Assembly (NCBI GenBank): GCA_937960895.1
Contig: CALCJD010000098.1
Span: forward strand, 1 to 6,163
Source: an uncultured Spartobacteria bacterium
Lineage (GTDB): Bacteria > Verrucomicrobiota > Verrucomicrobiia > Chthoniobacterales > Terrimicrobiaceae
Reading direction: 5' to 3'
Length of the DNA stretch: 6,163 nt
Shown: positions 1 to 6,161 of the stretch, in pieces
Layout: each line of letters opens with the position of its first letter
How positions within the stretch are numbered: position 1 is the stretch's first letter
Program-made: the position numbers and the translations under genes
The notes under the pieces: model-generated
Database searches by the model: none
Told to the model about the DNA's origin: nothing
The model's input: only the letters and a program-made list of their open reading frames with translations

Positions 1-374
1 CTGACATAAGCCGCGGAATGGAAGCCCGGGGCGTCGGCGATCCATTTCTGATGCGTCGCCGTTTTGTTGCCTCCATGGGAGGCCAGGAGCCCCCGCTGCC
101 TTCGGATGCGCCCTCGCTTCCGATCGGTTTTGAGGCCCTATTCCCGGCGCAAGATGCTCGTCATCTTCTCGTAGTCCAGACACGGCCACGCCCGGCTGAC
201 TTCCTCCACCGTTCCTTCCCCCGCCAGCTTGCGAGCCGACTCCTCCCGCTTGGAGTCGAGCGTCGAGCGCGCGACTCCCAGCGCCCGGCACGCCCGCCCG
301 ATTTTGCACAGCCTCATGTCTACCATTAGTTCCACCGCCGCCTTCTTTTGCATGGGGCTTGCCATTTTTTGCGT
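1..374 (-). pseudogene. IS3-family transposase orfB, N-terminal part, degenerate and partial
   Basis: OrfB is the DDE integrase-type catalytic protein, normally made as an OrfAB fusion by -1 frameshifting. The frame opens after a TGA at 375-377. It runs from the ATG at 363-365 for 75 codons to a TAG at 138-140. Visible are the HTH_21-like start of orfB (AAVELMVDMRLCKIGRACRA, then LGVARSTL) and the YEKMTSILRRE segment that precedes the catalytic core. Beyond the TAG, homologous-looking sequence continues (GLKTDRKR, RIRRQRGLLASHG) and then apparently changes frame near position 75 (ATKRRRIRNGS). The DDE residues would be left of the window, so whether they persist is unknown. At least one stop and probably two indels indicate a pseudogene. 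An artefact of sequencing errors is possible but unlikely given the similar damage in orfA. Confidence 0.78.
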
Positions 375-629
375 TCACTTCCTTCAGGCTGGATGTCGAT
401 CACCTGGTCGGCCACCAGGCGCTTGAGCCGCGCATTCTCCTCCTCAAGCTCCCTGAGCCGCCTCGCCTCGCTCACCTCCATCCCCCATACTTCTTGCGCC
501 ATCGCTAATACGTCTGCTCGGTGATCCCGTGCGGCCGGCGCGCCTCGCTGATCTTTACCCCGTTCTTCCCGATCTCCCCGAGATCCGAATAATTTGCTCT
601 ATACTGTGTCTGTTCTTCTTGCGCTCCAC
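326..629 (-). pseudogene. IS3-family transposase orfA, degenerate
   Basis: OrfA proteins bind the element's ends through an N-terminal helix-turn-helix and dimerise through a leucine-zipper segment. Three pieces can be followed. At 629-585 the frame reads VERKKNRHSIEQIIRI, the usual opening, with GTG at 629 as possible start. After a frame change near 585 comes LGEIGKNGVKISEARR, then HGITEQTY, an in-frame TAG at 505-507 where a second Tyr is expected, and RWRKKYGG. After another frame change near 481 comes MEVSEARRLREL, then EEENARLKRLVADQ, the coiled-coil part. The last frame ends at a TAA at 326-328. In related proteins the sequence after VADQ.IDIQ usually runs on as LKEVNAK; here those residues appear only in a different frame, suggesting one more indel near 390. 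At least one nonsense and two or three frameshift lesions make this a dead gene. The HGITEQTYYRWRKKYGG-type motif is highly characteristic, so the family call is firm. Confidence 0.82.
365..370 (-). other. A6 run at orfA/orfB junction, possible relic -1 frameshift site
   Basis: On the - strand, six consecutive A lie where orfA (codon starts at 370 and 367) passes into the orfB frame (ATG at 365), which is exactly -1 relative to orfA. The orfB frame opens only at 374, so a slip would have to occur within this short stretch, and the orfA frame closes at 326-328. IS3 elements commonly use an A-rich slippery run at this place. The run is preceded by C, so it is not a full A AAA AAN heptamer. It may have lost one A during decay. 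Confidence 0.45.
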
Positions 630-709
630 GGTTCTACCGCAGAACTCACACTGAAATCTGTCCGGTTTTTTTTGGCTGGAGCAACTCACGATGGGACCCC
701 CTCCTCCCC

Positions 710-727
710 CCCCGGCTCGCGCCGGGG
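710..727. other. Short GC hairpin in the leader before the BatA/VWA gene
   Basis: CCCCGGC (710-716) and GCCGGGG (721-727) form a perfect 7-bp stem around the tetraloop TCGC. It lies between the IS remnant and the BatA/VWA start. No T-run follows on either strand, so it does not look like an intrinsic terminator. In DNA this rich in G and C it could be chance. Confidence 0.3.
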
Positions 728-785
728 CAAAACGAAGCGCGGCTCGCTCGAAACCTCCTTGCCAAAATCCCGGCAATCGGCTCGC
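714..785 (+). repeat. Three direct copies of GGCTCGC in the 106-bp leader
   Basis: GGCTCGC occurs at 714-720, 741-747 and 779-785, with the third copy ending nine bases before the ATG at 795. The first and third copies are followed by similar bases (GCCGGGG and GTGGGGG). The spacing (27 and 38 bp) is not a clean multiple of a helical turn. The rest of 689-794 holds a C8 tract (706-713) and a 5-bp inverted repeat TTGCC/GGCAA (759-763 and 772-776), but no gene I can support. A binding-site role is only a possibility; the GC bias makes such repeats fairly likely by chance. Confidence 0.25.
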
Positions 786-794
786 GTGGGGGGC

Positions 795-2513
795 ATGGGG
801 ATTTTTTTCGCCAATCCGTGGGGACTGCTCGCCCTGCTGGGCGTACCGGTCGTGGTGGCGATTCATCTCCTGCGCCGCCAGGCGCGTCAGGTGCGGGTCA
901 GCACGCTGTTTCTGGTGGAACGCGCCCTGCCGTCCAACGAGGGCGGACGCCGGGTGCGCACACTGCGCAATTCCCTGCCGTTGTGGGCGCAGATTTCGGC
1001 CGTGTTGGCTCTGACCTGGCTGCTTGCCGGCCCGCGCTGGATCGATTCCCAAAGCACCCAAACCGTGGTGGCAGTTTTCGACTCCTCCGCCTCGATGGGC
1101 GCCTTTCGGGAGGAGACCCTGGCTGCGGCGCACGAGGAACTGTCCCGGATCGGCAAGGCGGCGGGCCGCACGCAGTGGATTTTTCTGCGATCCGACGGTA
1201 CGCGCCTCGCCTCGGGGGACTCGCTCGAGGAAACCCTGGCCGCCGCCGCCCGCGCCTGGGATCCCGTTCTGGGCACGCATGATCCCCATGACGCCCTCCG
1301 TCTGGCCCGAACCCTGGCCGGCGAAAACGGCGCGGTGATTTCTTTCACCGACCGTCCCCCCGCCCGGCAGGACGATGTGGCCTGGATCGCCGTGGGGCAT
1401 CCGCTGGAAAACGCCGGATTCGTCGGCGGCGGGGGTTTCGCGGAACATTGGAGCGCCCTGGTGAAAAATTTCGGTCCGACCGCACGGGACCTCCGCTGGC
1501 GGATGGCGGGCGACCCGGACTGGAAAACCGTTCGGCTGGAAGCCGGCGCGACCACGGAGATTGCGGGTCCCTTTCCCGAAGGCACGGATCGTGTGATGCT
1601 GGAAATCGAAGGGGACCGTTTTGTTTTTGACGATCGTCTGCCGATCCTCCGCCCCAGGCCGAAAGAACTGGCTTTGCAACGGTCCGCGGGCCCGGCATTC
1701 GACGCCCTGTTTGAACAGATCGCCCGTCTGGCCGAACCGGCGGCTTCGGCGGAAACACCGGACGTGACCCTCGCCGTTTACAATCCGCTCGCTCCCGGAC
1801 TGCCGGACACGGCCGCGGTGGTTTTTGTCGAGGATGTCGGACGGACGGGGAAACCGCTTTCCGGACTGATTGTGGCGGAACCCCATCCCCTCATGGACAG
1901 CCTCAACTGGCAGGGACTCATCGCGCGCGAGACCCTCGGGGTTCCCTTTCGCGAGGGGGACACCGCCCTGCTCTGGCAGGGAAGGAGGCCGCTGATTTTC
2001 CTCCGCCTGCGGGACGGGCGGCCGCAGCTGATTTTCAATTTCGACGTCTCGCAATCGAACGCCGCCCGGCTCCCCGCCTTCCCGCTTCTGGTCCACCGTT
2101 TCTTCGACCTGCTGCGGAGGAACAAACCCGCCCCCGAAGCGGCCAACGTGGAAACCCGCCAGGTTCTGGAAATCGCCGGAGCCGGGCGGCACCAGGCGCC
2201 GGTCCGACCGGAATTTTTCAGCGTGCGCGGCCCCGACGGCTCCGTGCTGTTCGACGGAGCGGCCCGGTTCGGCGACACGCGGGAATCGGATTTTTCCTCC
2301 GCAGCGACCGGCCGGAGCGCGGACGTCACGGTGGAAGCCGTGCGTCAGGCCAACGCCCGCGGGGAATTCCTCGATCCTCTCTGGGCCGCCCTCCTGGCCG
2401 GGCTGATGTTTTGGAACTGGATCCTCACCGGATCGGCCCGAAAGCCGGGAGCGGGAGCTCCGTCCGGACCGGCTCCCGCAGAACTCCGGCCCTCCTCCCC
2501 ACCCGCCCGGTAG
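795..2513 (+). CDS. BatA-type membrane protein with VWA-like domain
   Basis: This is a 572-residue inner-membrane protein of the BatA (aerotolerance-regulator N-terminal) group. Residues 3-28 (IFFANPWGLLALLGVPVVVA then IHLLRR) are the typical first helix and basic turn, and residues 61-79 form the second. A VWA-like fold follows from about residue 89, with an intact metal-site DxSxS (FDSSASM, D96-S98-S100), a likely Thr in GTH (160-162) and the SFTD Asp at 186. The middle part (about 210-500) lacks motifs I can name but resembles the beta-rich region of such proteins. A last helix (about 528-545) and a short Pro/Ala-rich tail complete it. Relatives usually sit beside MoxR-type AAA ATPase and DUF58 genes and are thought to act in envelope or metal-dependent assembly processes; the exact role is unknown. 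The ATG at 795 is chosen because the BatA helix begins directly after it. The frame stays open back to 594 inside the IS remnant, but that stretch does not look like protein. A GTG at 786 is an alternative start. The expected partner genes are not in view. Confidence 0.85.
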   Translation: MGIFFANPWGLLALLGVPVVVAIHLLRRQARQVRVSTLFLVERALPSNEGGRRVRTLRNSLPLWAQISAVLALTWLLAGPRWIDSQSTQTVVAVFDSSASMGAFREETLAAAHEELSRIGKAAGRTQWIFLRSDGTRLASGDSLEETLAAAARAWDPVLGTHDPHDALRLARTLAGENGAVISFTDRPPARQDDVAWIAVGHPLENAGFVGGGGFAEHWSALVKNFGPTARDLRWRMAGDPDWKTVRLEAGATTEIAGPFPEGTDRVMLEIEGDRFVFDDRLPILRPRPKELALQRSAGPAFDALFEQIARLAEPAASAETPDVTLAVYNPLAPGLPDTAAVVFVEDVGRTGKPLSGLIVAEPHPLMDSLNWQGLIARETLGVPFREGDTALLWQGRRPLIFLRLRDGRPQLIFNFDVSQSNAARLPAFPLLVHRFFDLLRRNKPAPEAANVETRQVLEIAGAGRHQAPVRPEFFSVRGPDGSVLFDGAARFGDTRESDFSSAATGRSADVTVEAVRQANARGEFLDPLWAALLAGLMFWNWILTGSARKPGAGAPSGPAPAELRPSSPPAR

Positions 2514-2568
2514 AAACCGGTTCCGCACCGCCTCCGAAACCCGGGATGCGTGTCGCGGGATTCCGGAG

Positions 2569-2597
2569 TTGAAAGTTGCCCGGTGAGCGGGTTTGCT
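2569..2597 (+). promoter_or_regulatory. Weak sigma-70-like promoter candidate before aroC
   Basis: In the 91-bp gap between the BatA/VWA gene and aroC, TTGAAA (2569-2574) is a fair -35 box, and 17 bases later TTTGCT (2592-2597) is a poor -10 box with three of six matches. If used, transcription would start very close to the aroC ATG at 2605. The same gap holds an imperfect stem (CTCCG 2532-2536 with CGGAG 2564-2568, CCCG 2540-2543 with CGGG 2556-2559) without a T-run. I cannot tell whether aroC has its own promoter or is read through. Confidence 0.2.
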
Positions 2598-2604
2598 TAC
2601 GCGG

Positions 2605-3690
2605 ATGTCCAGTTTGTTTGGCGAAGTGTTTCGGATTTCGACCTGGGGAGAATCCCATGGCGGTGGTGTGGGGGTGGTCATTGACGGATGCCCGCCCCGG
2701 CTGCCGCTTTCCGAGGAGGACATCCAGCCCGACCTCGACCGTCGCCGTCCCGGCCAGAGCGACATCGTGACCCCGCGCAAGGAGGCGGACACCTGCCGGA
2801 TTCTCTCCGGTGTGTTTCAGGGCCGCACGCTCGGCACACCCATCAGCGTGATGGTGCCGAACACCGACGCCCGTCCGTCGGCCTACAGCGAAATGGAGAC
2901 CATGTTTCGTCCCTCGCACGCGGATTTCACCTATCAGGCCAAATACGGCATCCGCAACTGGGAGGGAGGCGGACGTTCCTCCGCGCGGGAAACCATCGGG
3001 CGCGTGGCCGCCGGGGCGGTGGCGAAAAAAATTCTCCGCACGCTTTGCCCGGGGATCGAGATCCTCGCCTATGTCACCGCGATCCACGACCTCGCCGCCT
3101 CGGTCGACCCGGCCACGGTCACCTTTGAGGAAATCGAATCCAATCCCGTACGCTGTCCCGATCCCGCGGCGGCGGAGCGCATGATCGCCCGTATCAAGGA
3201 AGTGCGCAGCGAGGGCGATTCGGTGGGCGGCGTGCTGGAATGTGTGGTGCGCAACGCCCCGGCCGGACTGGGCGAACCGGTCTTTGACAAACTCGAGGCC
3301 GATCTCGCCAAGGCCATGCTCAGCCTGCCGGCCACGAAGGGATTTGAAATCGGATCCGGATTCGCCGGCACGAAACTCAAGGGTTCGCAGCACAACGATC
3401 CCTTCCGCATGCGGGAGGGACGCGTCCGCACCACCACGAATCTCTCCGGCGGCATCCAGGGCGGAATCAGCAACGGAGAGCCGATTTTCTTCCGCGTCGC
3501 CTTCAAACCCACCGCCACCATCGCGAAGCCTCAGCAAACGGTCACCGTCGGCGGCGAGGACGCCGAACTGGCCGCCCGCGGACGCCACGATCCGTGCGTC
3601 CTTCCGCGGGCCGTCCCCATGGTGGAGGCCATGACCGCGCTGGTGTTGTGTGATCACCTGCTGCGCCAGCGGGCGCAGAATTGTCTCTGA
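2605..3690 (+). CDS. aroC: Chorismate synthase
   Basis: This enzyme catalyses the last step of the shikimate pathway in the cytosol: 5-enolpyruvylshikimate-3-phosphate to chorismate with loss of phosphate, using reduced FMN. The protein is 361 residues, normal for the bacterial enzyme, and appears intact. Visible motifs are GESHGGGVGVVIDGCPP (15-31, with the conserved His18), DRRRPGQS (45-52), GGGRSSARETIGRVAAGAVA (121-140), NLSGGIQGGISNGEP (279-293) and RHDPCVLPRAVPMVEAM (327-343, with the second conserved His at 328). The ATG at 2605 gives the standard opening MSSLFGEVFRISTWGESHGG; an in-frame TTG at 2593 would add only four residues. No good Shine-Dalgarno sequence precedes the start. The stop TGA shares its A with the ATG of the following gene, implying translational coupling. 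Nothing shows whether the organism's FMN reduction is mono- or bifunctional; no reductase domain is present. Confidence 0.97.
   Translation: MSSLFGEVFRISTWGESHGGGVGVVIDGCPPRLPLSEEDIQPDLDRRRPGQSDIVTPRKEADTCRILSGVFQGRTLGTPISVMVPNTDARPSAYSEMETMFRPSHADFTYQAKYGIRNWEGGGRSSARETIGRVAAGAVAKKILRTLCPGIEILAYVTAIHDLAASVDPATVTFEEIESNPVRCPDPAAAERMIARIKEVRSEGDSVGGVLECVVRNAPAGLGEPVFDKLEADLAKAMLSLPATKGFEIGSGFAGTKLKGSQHNDPFRMREGRVRTTTNLSGGIQGGISNGEPIFFRVAFKPTATIAKPQQTVTVGGEDAELAARGRHDPCVLPRAVPMVEAMTALVLCDHLLRQRAQNCL
3661..3678 (+). promoter_or_regulatory. Perfect hairpin at the aroC/cvpA coupling point
   Basis: CTGCGCC (3661-3667) and GGCGCAG (3672-3678) form a 7-bp perfect stem with an AGCG loop. It covers codons for LRQRAQ near the aroC C-terminus and ends 11 bases before the overlapping ATG at 3690. 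No T-run follows, so it is not an intrinsic terminator. It occupies the place where a ribosome binding site for the next gene would lie, so that gene may depend on ribosomes finishing aroC and melting the stem. That role is inferred from position only. Confidence 0.4.
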
Positions 3691-4631
3691 TGACGGAAGC
3701 CTCCCCCATCTGGCAGGGCGTTTTGTTCATTCTGGCCATCCTGCTGCTTGCCGTCGAAACCTGGCGCGGCTGGCGGGCCGGTGTCGCCCGGGCCGGCATC
3801 AATTTCGCCGCCGTGATCCTTTCCGGGCTGGTCGGCCTGTTTGCCGCCCGCCTCGCGGCGGCGCCGTTCGGCGGATTCGAAGATCCGGCAGGGTTCGTGA
3901 CCGGGTCCCTCATCGGCGGCGGCCTCGCGCTGTTCATGTTTGTGGTGCTCTGGCTCACGGGGATCATCTTTTTCAAGCGCACGGATCACCAGGCGGGCGG
4001 GGTATTCCGCCTGGTGTGGGGCTCGGGCGGCGCCTTCTTCGGCTTCCTGATGGGACTCGTCATCGTCTGGGGCGGCATCTCCATCATCCGCAGCCTCGGT
4101 GCCCTGGCGGAGGCACGGGTCCAGATCGCCCGCGATGCCGCCGCCTCCCCGACCCATCCGTTTCGCCCCTCCCCGGCTCCCACCCCGCCACCGCTGGCCT
4201 CCAGTCTGGTGAAACTCAAGGAATCGCTGGAGCTCGGACCGGCCGGCCAGGTGGTCCAGTCGGTGGATCTTCTGCCGCCGGACTTCTACGACCTCATCGT
4301 CCAGACCGCCCGCATCACGGGCGATCCGCGGGCCCTCCAGCGGTTTTTTGAGTATCCCGGACTCGAAAAGCTCCTCACGAATCCGAAATTCGTGACCCTG
4401 ATCAACGACCCCGATTTCCAGAAGGCCGGACAGAATGTGAATATTTCCACCGTCGCCTCCCTGCTGACCAACCCCAAACTCCGGGCCATCGCGGAGGACC
4501 CGGAGGTGGCCGAGGAGTTGAAAAAAATCGACCTTCGCGCCGCCCTGAAATTCGCGCTGGAAAAATCCTCGCCTTCTCCCTCACCTTTTCCGGGCGTCAC
4601 CGACACGCCCTCCGTGCCTGCACGGGATTAA
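3690..4631 (+). CDS. CvpA-family membrane protein with long C-terminal tail
   Basis: This 313-residue protein has four hydrophobic segments at about 7-23, 36-58, 72-95 and 113-135, the topology of CvpA (colicin V production protein) family members. The segment ETWRGWRAGVARAGINFAAV (23-42) matches the family's short basic loop between helices 1 and 2. Typical CvpA proteins end soon after helix 4 (about 160-180 residues). Here a Pro/Ser-rich linker (153-168) leads to a soluble tail of about 145 residues. The tail contains two copies of a motif 30 residues apart: LLTNPKFVTLINDPDF (228-243) and LLTNPKLRAIAEDPEV (258-273). The spacing and the NP...DP pattern recall STI1-type helical repeats, but I cannot confirm this. 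CvpA's biochemical role is unsettled; it has been linked to envelope functions and, in E. coli, colicin V export. The start is the ATG overlapping the aroC stop (TGATG), so expression is probably coupled to aroC. gatB follows 13 bases after the TAA. Confidence 0.8.
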   Translation: MTEASPIWQGVLFILAILLLAVETWRGWRAGVARAGINFAAVILSGLVGLFAARLAAAPFGGFEDPAGFVTGSLIGGGLALFMFVVLWLTGIIFFKRTDHQAGGVFRLVWGSGGAFFGFLMGLVIVWGGISIIRSLGALAEARVQIARDAAASPTHPFRPSPAPTPPPLASSLVKLKESLELGPAGQVVQSVDLLPPDFYDLIVQTARITGDPRALQRFFEYPGLEKLLTNPKFVTLINDPDFQKAGQNVNISTVASLLTNPKLRAIAEDPEVAEELKKIDLRAALKFALEKSSPSPSPFPGVTDTPSVPARD

Positions 4632-4644
4632 AGACCATCTACCC

Positions 4645-6102
4645 ATGTCCGATTACATCGCCACCATTGGCCTCGAAGTTCACGTACAGCTCAAAACCCG
4701 CACGAAAATGTTCTGCTCGTGCGCGGTGGAATACGGAGCCGAACCCAACACCAACGTCTGTCCGGTCTGCCTCGGCCTTCCCGGCGCCCTCCCGGTGATG
4801 AATCACGAGGCGCTGCGCCTCACCGCGCTCGCCGGAATCATGCTGGACTGCACCACGCCGCCCGTCTGCAAGTTCGACCGGAAGAATTATTTCTATCCGG
4901 ACATGCCGAAGAACTACCAGATCAGCCAGTACGATCTGCCCCTCTGCCTCGGCGGCGCCGTCCCGCTCCACGATCTCGCCTACCCGAAGGACGCCCAGAA
5001 ATCCATCGCCACGCCGAACAAAAAAATCGGCCTCACCCGCATCCACCTGGAGGAGGACGTTGCCAAGAGCTTCCACCTTGAATCCGCCTCCGGCATCGAT
5101 TTCAACCGCGCCGGCACACCGCTCATGGAAATCGTGAGCGAACCCGACATCGCCAGCCCCGAGGAGGCCTTTGCCTACCTCACCGTGCTCCAGCAGGTGA
5201 TGGTCTACGGAAACATCTCCGACGCCGACATGGAGAAGGGCCAGATGCGCTGCGACGTCAATGTCTCCGTCCGCCGCGCCGACTCCGACAAGTGGGGCAC
5301 AAAAATCGAGCTGAAAAATCTCAACTCCATCTCCGGCGTGCGCCGCGCGCTGGCCTACGAGATCGCCCGTCAGATCGAAGTGCTCGAAGCCGGCGGCACC
5401 CTCGACCAGGAAACCCGCCGCTGGGACGACGTGCGCGGCGAAACCGTCCTCATGCGCGTGAAGGAAAGCGCGCACGACTACCGGTATTTTCCCGACCCCG
5501 ACCTGCTGCCGGTCCACACCGAGGAAATCCTCGCGGAAGCCCGGGCCCGCAAACCGGAACTGCCCTGGGAAAAACGCGCCCGCTACGTGGCCGAGTTCGG
5601 AGTGACCGATTACGATGCCGCCGTGCTGGCCAACGACCTCGAACTGTCCCGCTATTTCGAGGTCGCCGCCAAGGGCGCCAAGAAACCCAAGAGCATCGCC
5701 AACTGGATGCTCAACGACCTCCAGAGCGCACTCTCGGCCGCCAAGAAATCCATCACCGAATGCCCCATCGCCCCCGAGGCGCTGGACGAACTGGTCAATC
5801 TCATCGACGAAGGCCGGATCAATTCCAAACAGGGCAAGGAGGTCTTTGCCGAAATGTTCGCCACCGGCAAGGCGGCCGCGGAGATCGTCAAGGAAAAGGG
5901 GCTCGAGCAGGTCAGCGACACCGCCGCGATCGAGGCGCTCTGCGACCAGGCCATCGCCGCAAGTCCGAAGGCCGTGGCCGAATACAAGGCCGGCAAATTG
6001 CCCGCGATCAACGCCATCAAGGGCCAGGTCATGAAACTCTCCAAGGGCCAGGCCAATCCGGTGCTGGTCAGCCAGATCCTCGAGAAAAAGCTGGCCTCCT
6101 GA
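4645..6102 (+). CDS. gatB: Asp-tRNA(Asn)/Glu-tRNA(Gln) amidotransferase subunit B
   Basis: GatB is the tRNA-binding and kinase subunit of GatCAB. The complex turns misacylated Glu-tRNA(Gln), and Asp-tRNA(Asn) where present, into the correct amide form in the cytosol. GatB activates the side-chain carboxylate with ATP, while GatA supplies ammonia from glutamine. The protein has 485 residues, full length. It shows IGLEVHVQLKTRTKMFC (8-24), cysteines C24, C26, C39 and C42 in the CxC...CxxC zinc arrangement, KFDRKNYFYPDMPKNYQIS (76-94), the family signature DFNRAGTPLMEIVSEPD (152-168), MRCDVNVSVR (201-210), KIELKNLNS (220-228) and DYRYFPDPDLLP (278-289). The C-terminal YqeY-like tRNA-binding domain spans about 335-485, including KQGKEVFAEM (395-404) and GQVMKLSKGQANP (460-472). 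The start ATG lies 13 bases after cvpA with no clear Shine-Dalgarno. gatA and gatC are not in the window, so the complex is encoded in pieces or continues elsewhere. A terminator-like hairpin begins at the stop codon, making gatB the likely last gene. Confidence 0.97.
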   Translation: MSDYIATIGLEVHVQLKTRTKMFCSCAVEYGAEPNTNVCPVCLGLPGALPVMNHEALRLTALAGIMLDCTTPPVCKFDRKNYFYPDMPKNYQISQYDLPLCLGGAVPLHDLAYPKDAQKSIATPNKKIGLTRIHLEEDVAKSFHLESASGIDFNRAGTPLMEIVSEPDIASPEEAFAYLTVLQQVMVYGNISDADMEKGQMRCDVNVSVRRADSDKWGTKIELKNLNSISGVRRALAYEIARQIEVLEAGGTLDQETRRWDDVRGETVLMRVKESAHDYRYFPDPDLLPVHTEEILAEARARKPELPWEKRARYVAEFGVTDYDAAVLANDLELSRYFEVAAKGAKKPKSIANWMLNDLQSALSAAKKSITECPIAPEALDELVNLIDEGRINSKQGKEVFAEMFATGKAAAEIVKEKGLEQVSDTAAIEALCDQAIAASPKAVAEYKAGKLPAINAIKGQVMKLSKGQANPVLVSQILEKKLAS

Positions 6103-6123
6103 GCGGGCGCCCGCTGCCGTTTT
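6102..6123 (+). terminator. Probable intrinsic terminator after gatB
   Basis: AGCGGGCGCCCGCT (6102-6115) is a perfect 14-base palindrome that can fold as a 5-bp GC stem with a GCGC loop. Four T (6120-6123) follow after GCCG. It begins at the last base of the gatB stop codon. The stem is short and the T-run is offset by four bases, so efficiency is uncertain. Confidence 0.45.
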
Positions 6124-6137
6124 CCCCGGCTTCGCGG

Positions 6138-6161
6138 AGGGACAACCTCCGGCTTGTCCCT
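6138..6161. repeat. Perfect 8-bp inverted repeat downstream of gatB
   Basis: AGGGACAA (6138-6145) and TTGTCCCT (6154-6161) are exact reverse complements around the 8-base loop CCTCCGGC. Within it, GGAGG (6136-6140) could pair instead with CCTCC (6146-6150). It may be a second or bidirectional terminator, or one unit of a dispersed palindromic repeat. The window ends two bases later, so no following T-run or neighbour gene can be seen. Confidence 0.45.

Larger units (their letters stand above)
1..688 (-). mobile_element. Decayed IS3-family insertion sequence, cut by the window edge
   Basis: Read on the - strand, this stretch encodes pieces of the two IS3-family proteins in the expected order: an orfA-type helix-turn-helix/leucine-zipper protein followed by the N-terminal part of an orfB-type transposase in the -1 frame. 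All pieces are interrupted by stops or frame changes, so the copy should be unable to transpose on its own. The catalytic DDE half of orfB would lie left of position 1 and is not visible. The right boundary is uncertain. A plausible end is near 688, where the - strand reads TGAGTTGCTCC, since many IS3 elements begin with TGA or TGT, but the other inverted repeat and the target duplication are outside the window. The family call rests on the orfA and orfB protein motifs; the exact subgroup (perhaps IS407-like) is a guess. Confidence 0.8.

Noticed and set aside
18..426. Small + strand open frames over the IS remnant
   Set aside because: They are antisense to recognisable transposase fragments and show no protein-like features.
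595..605. TATACT preceded by TTTGCTC as a + strand promoter reading out of the IS
   Set aside because: The hexamer at 600-605 is good, but there is no -35 box at proper spacing and the upstream TG is not at the extended -10 position.
2593..2604. TTG at 2593 as the aroC start
   Set aside because: It adds only four residues (MLTR) before the conserved MSSLFGEVFRISTWGESHGG opening, and the ATG at 2605 is the usual family start.
555..2792. A 745-codon open frame on the - strand spanning the BatA/VWA gene and running into aroC
   Set aside because: It is antisense to two genes with recognisable family motifs, its translation is low-complexity Gly/Arg/Pro-rich, and only its last few codons (ERKKNRHSIEQIIRI) are meaningful, being the IS orfA start. 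High GC keeps antisense frames open.
2425..3657. A 410-codon open frame on the - strand opposite aroC
   Set aside because: aroC on the + strand is certain from its motifs. The antisense translation shows only His/Gly/Asp/Arg-rich sequence typical of a shadow frame.
4639..5517. A 292-codon open frame on the - strand opposite gatB
   Set aside because: It lies wholly inside the antisense of conserved gatB and shows no family motif.
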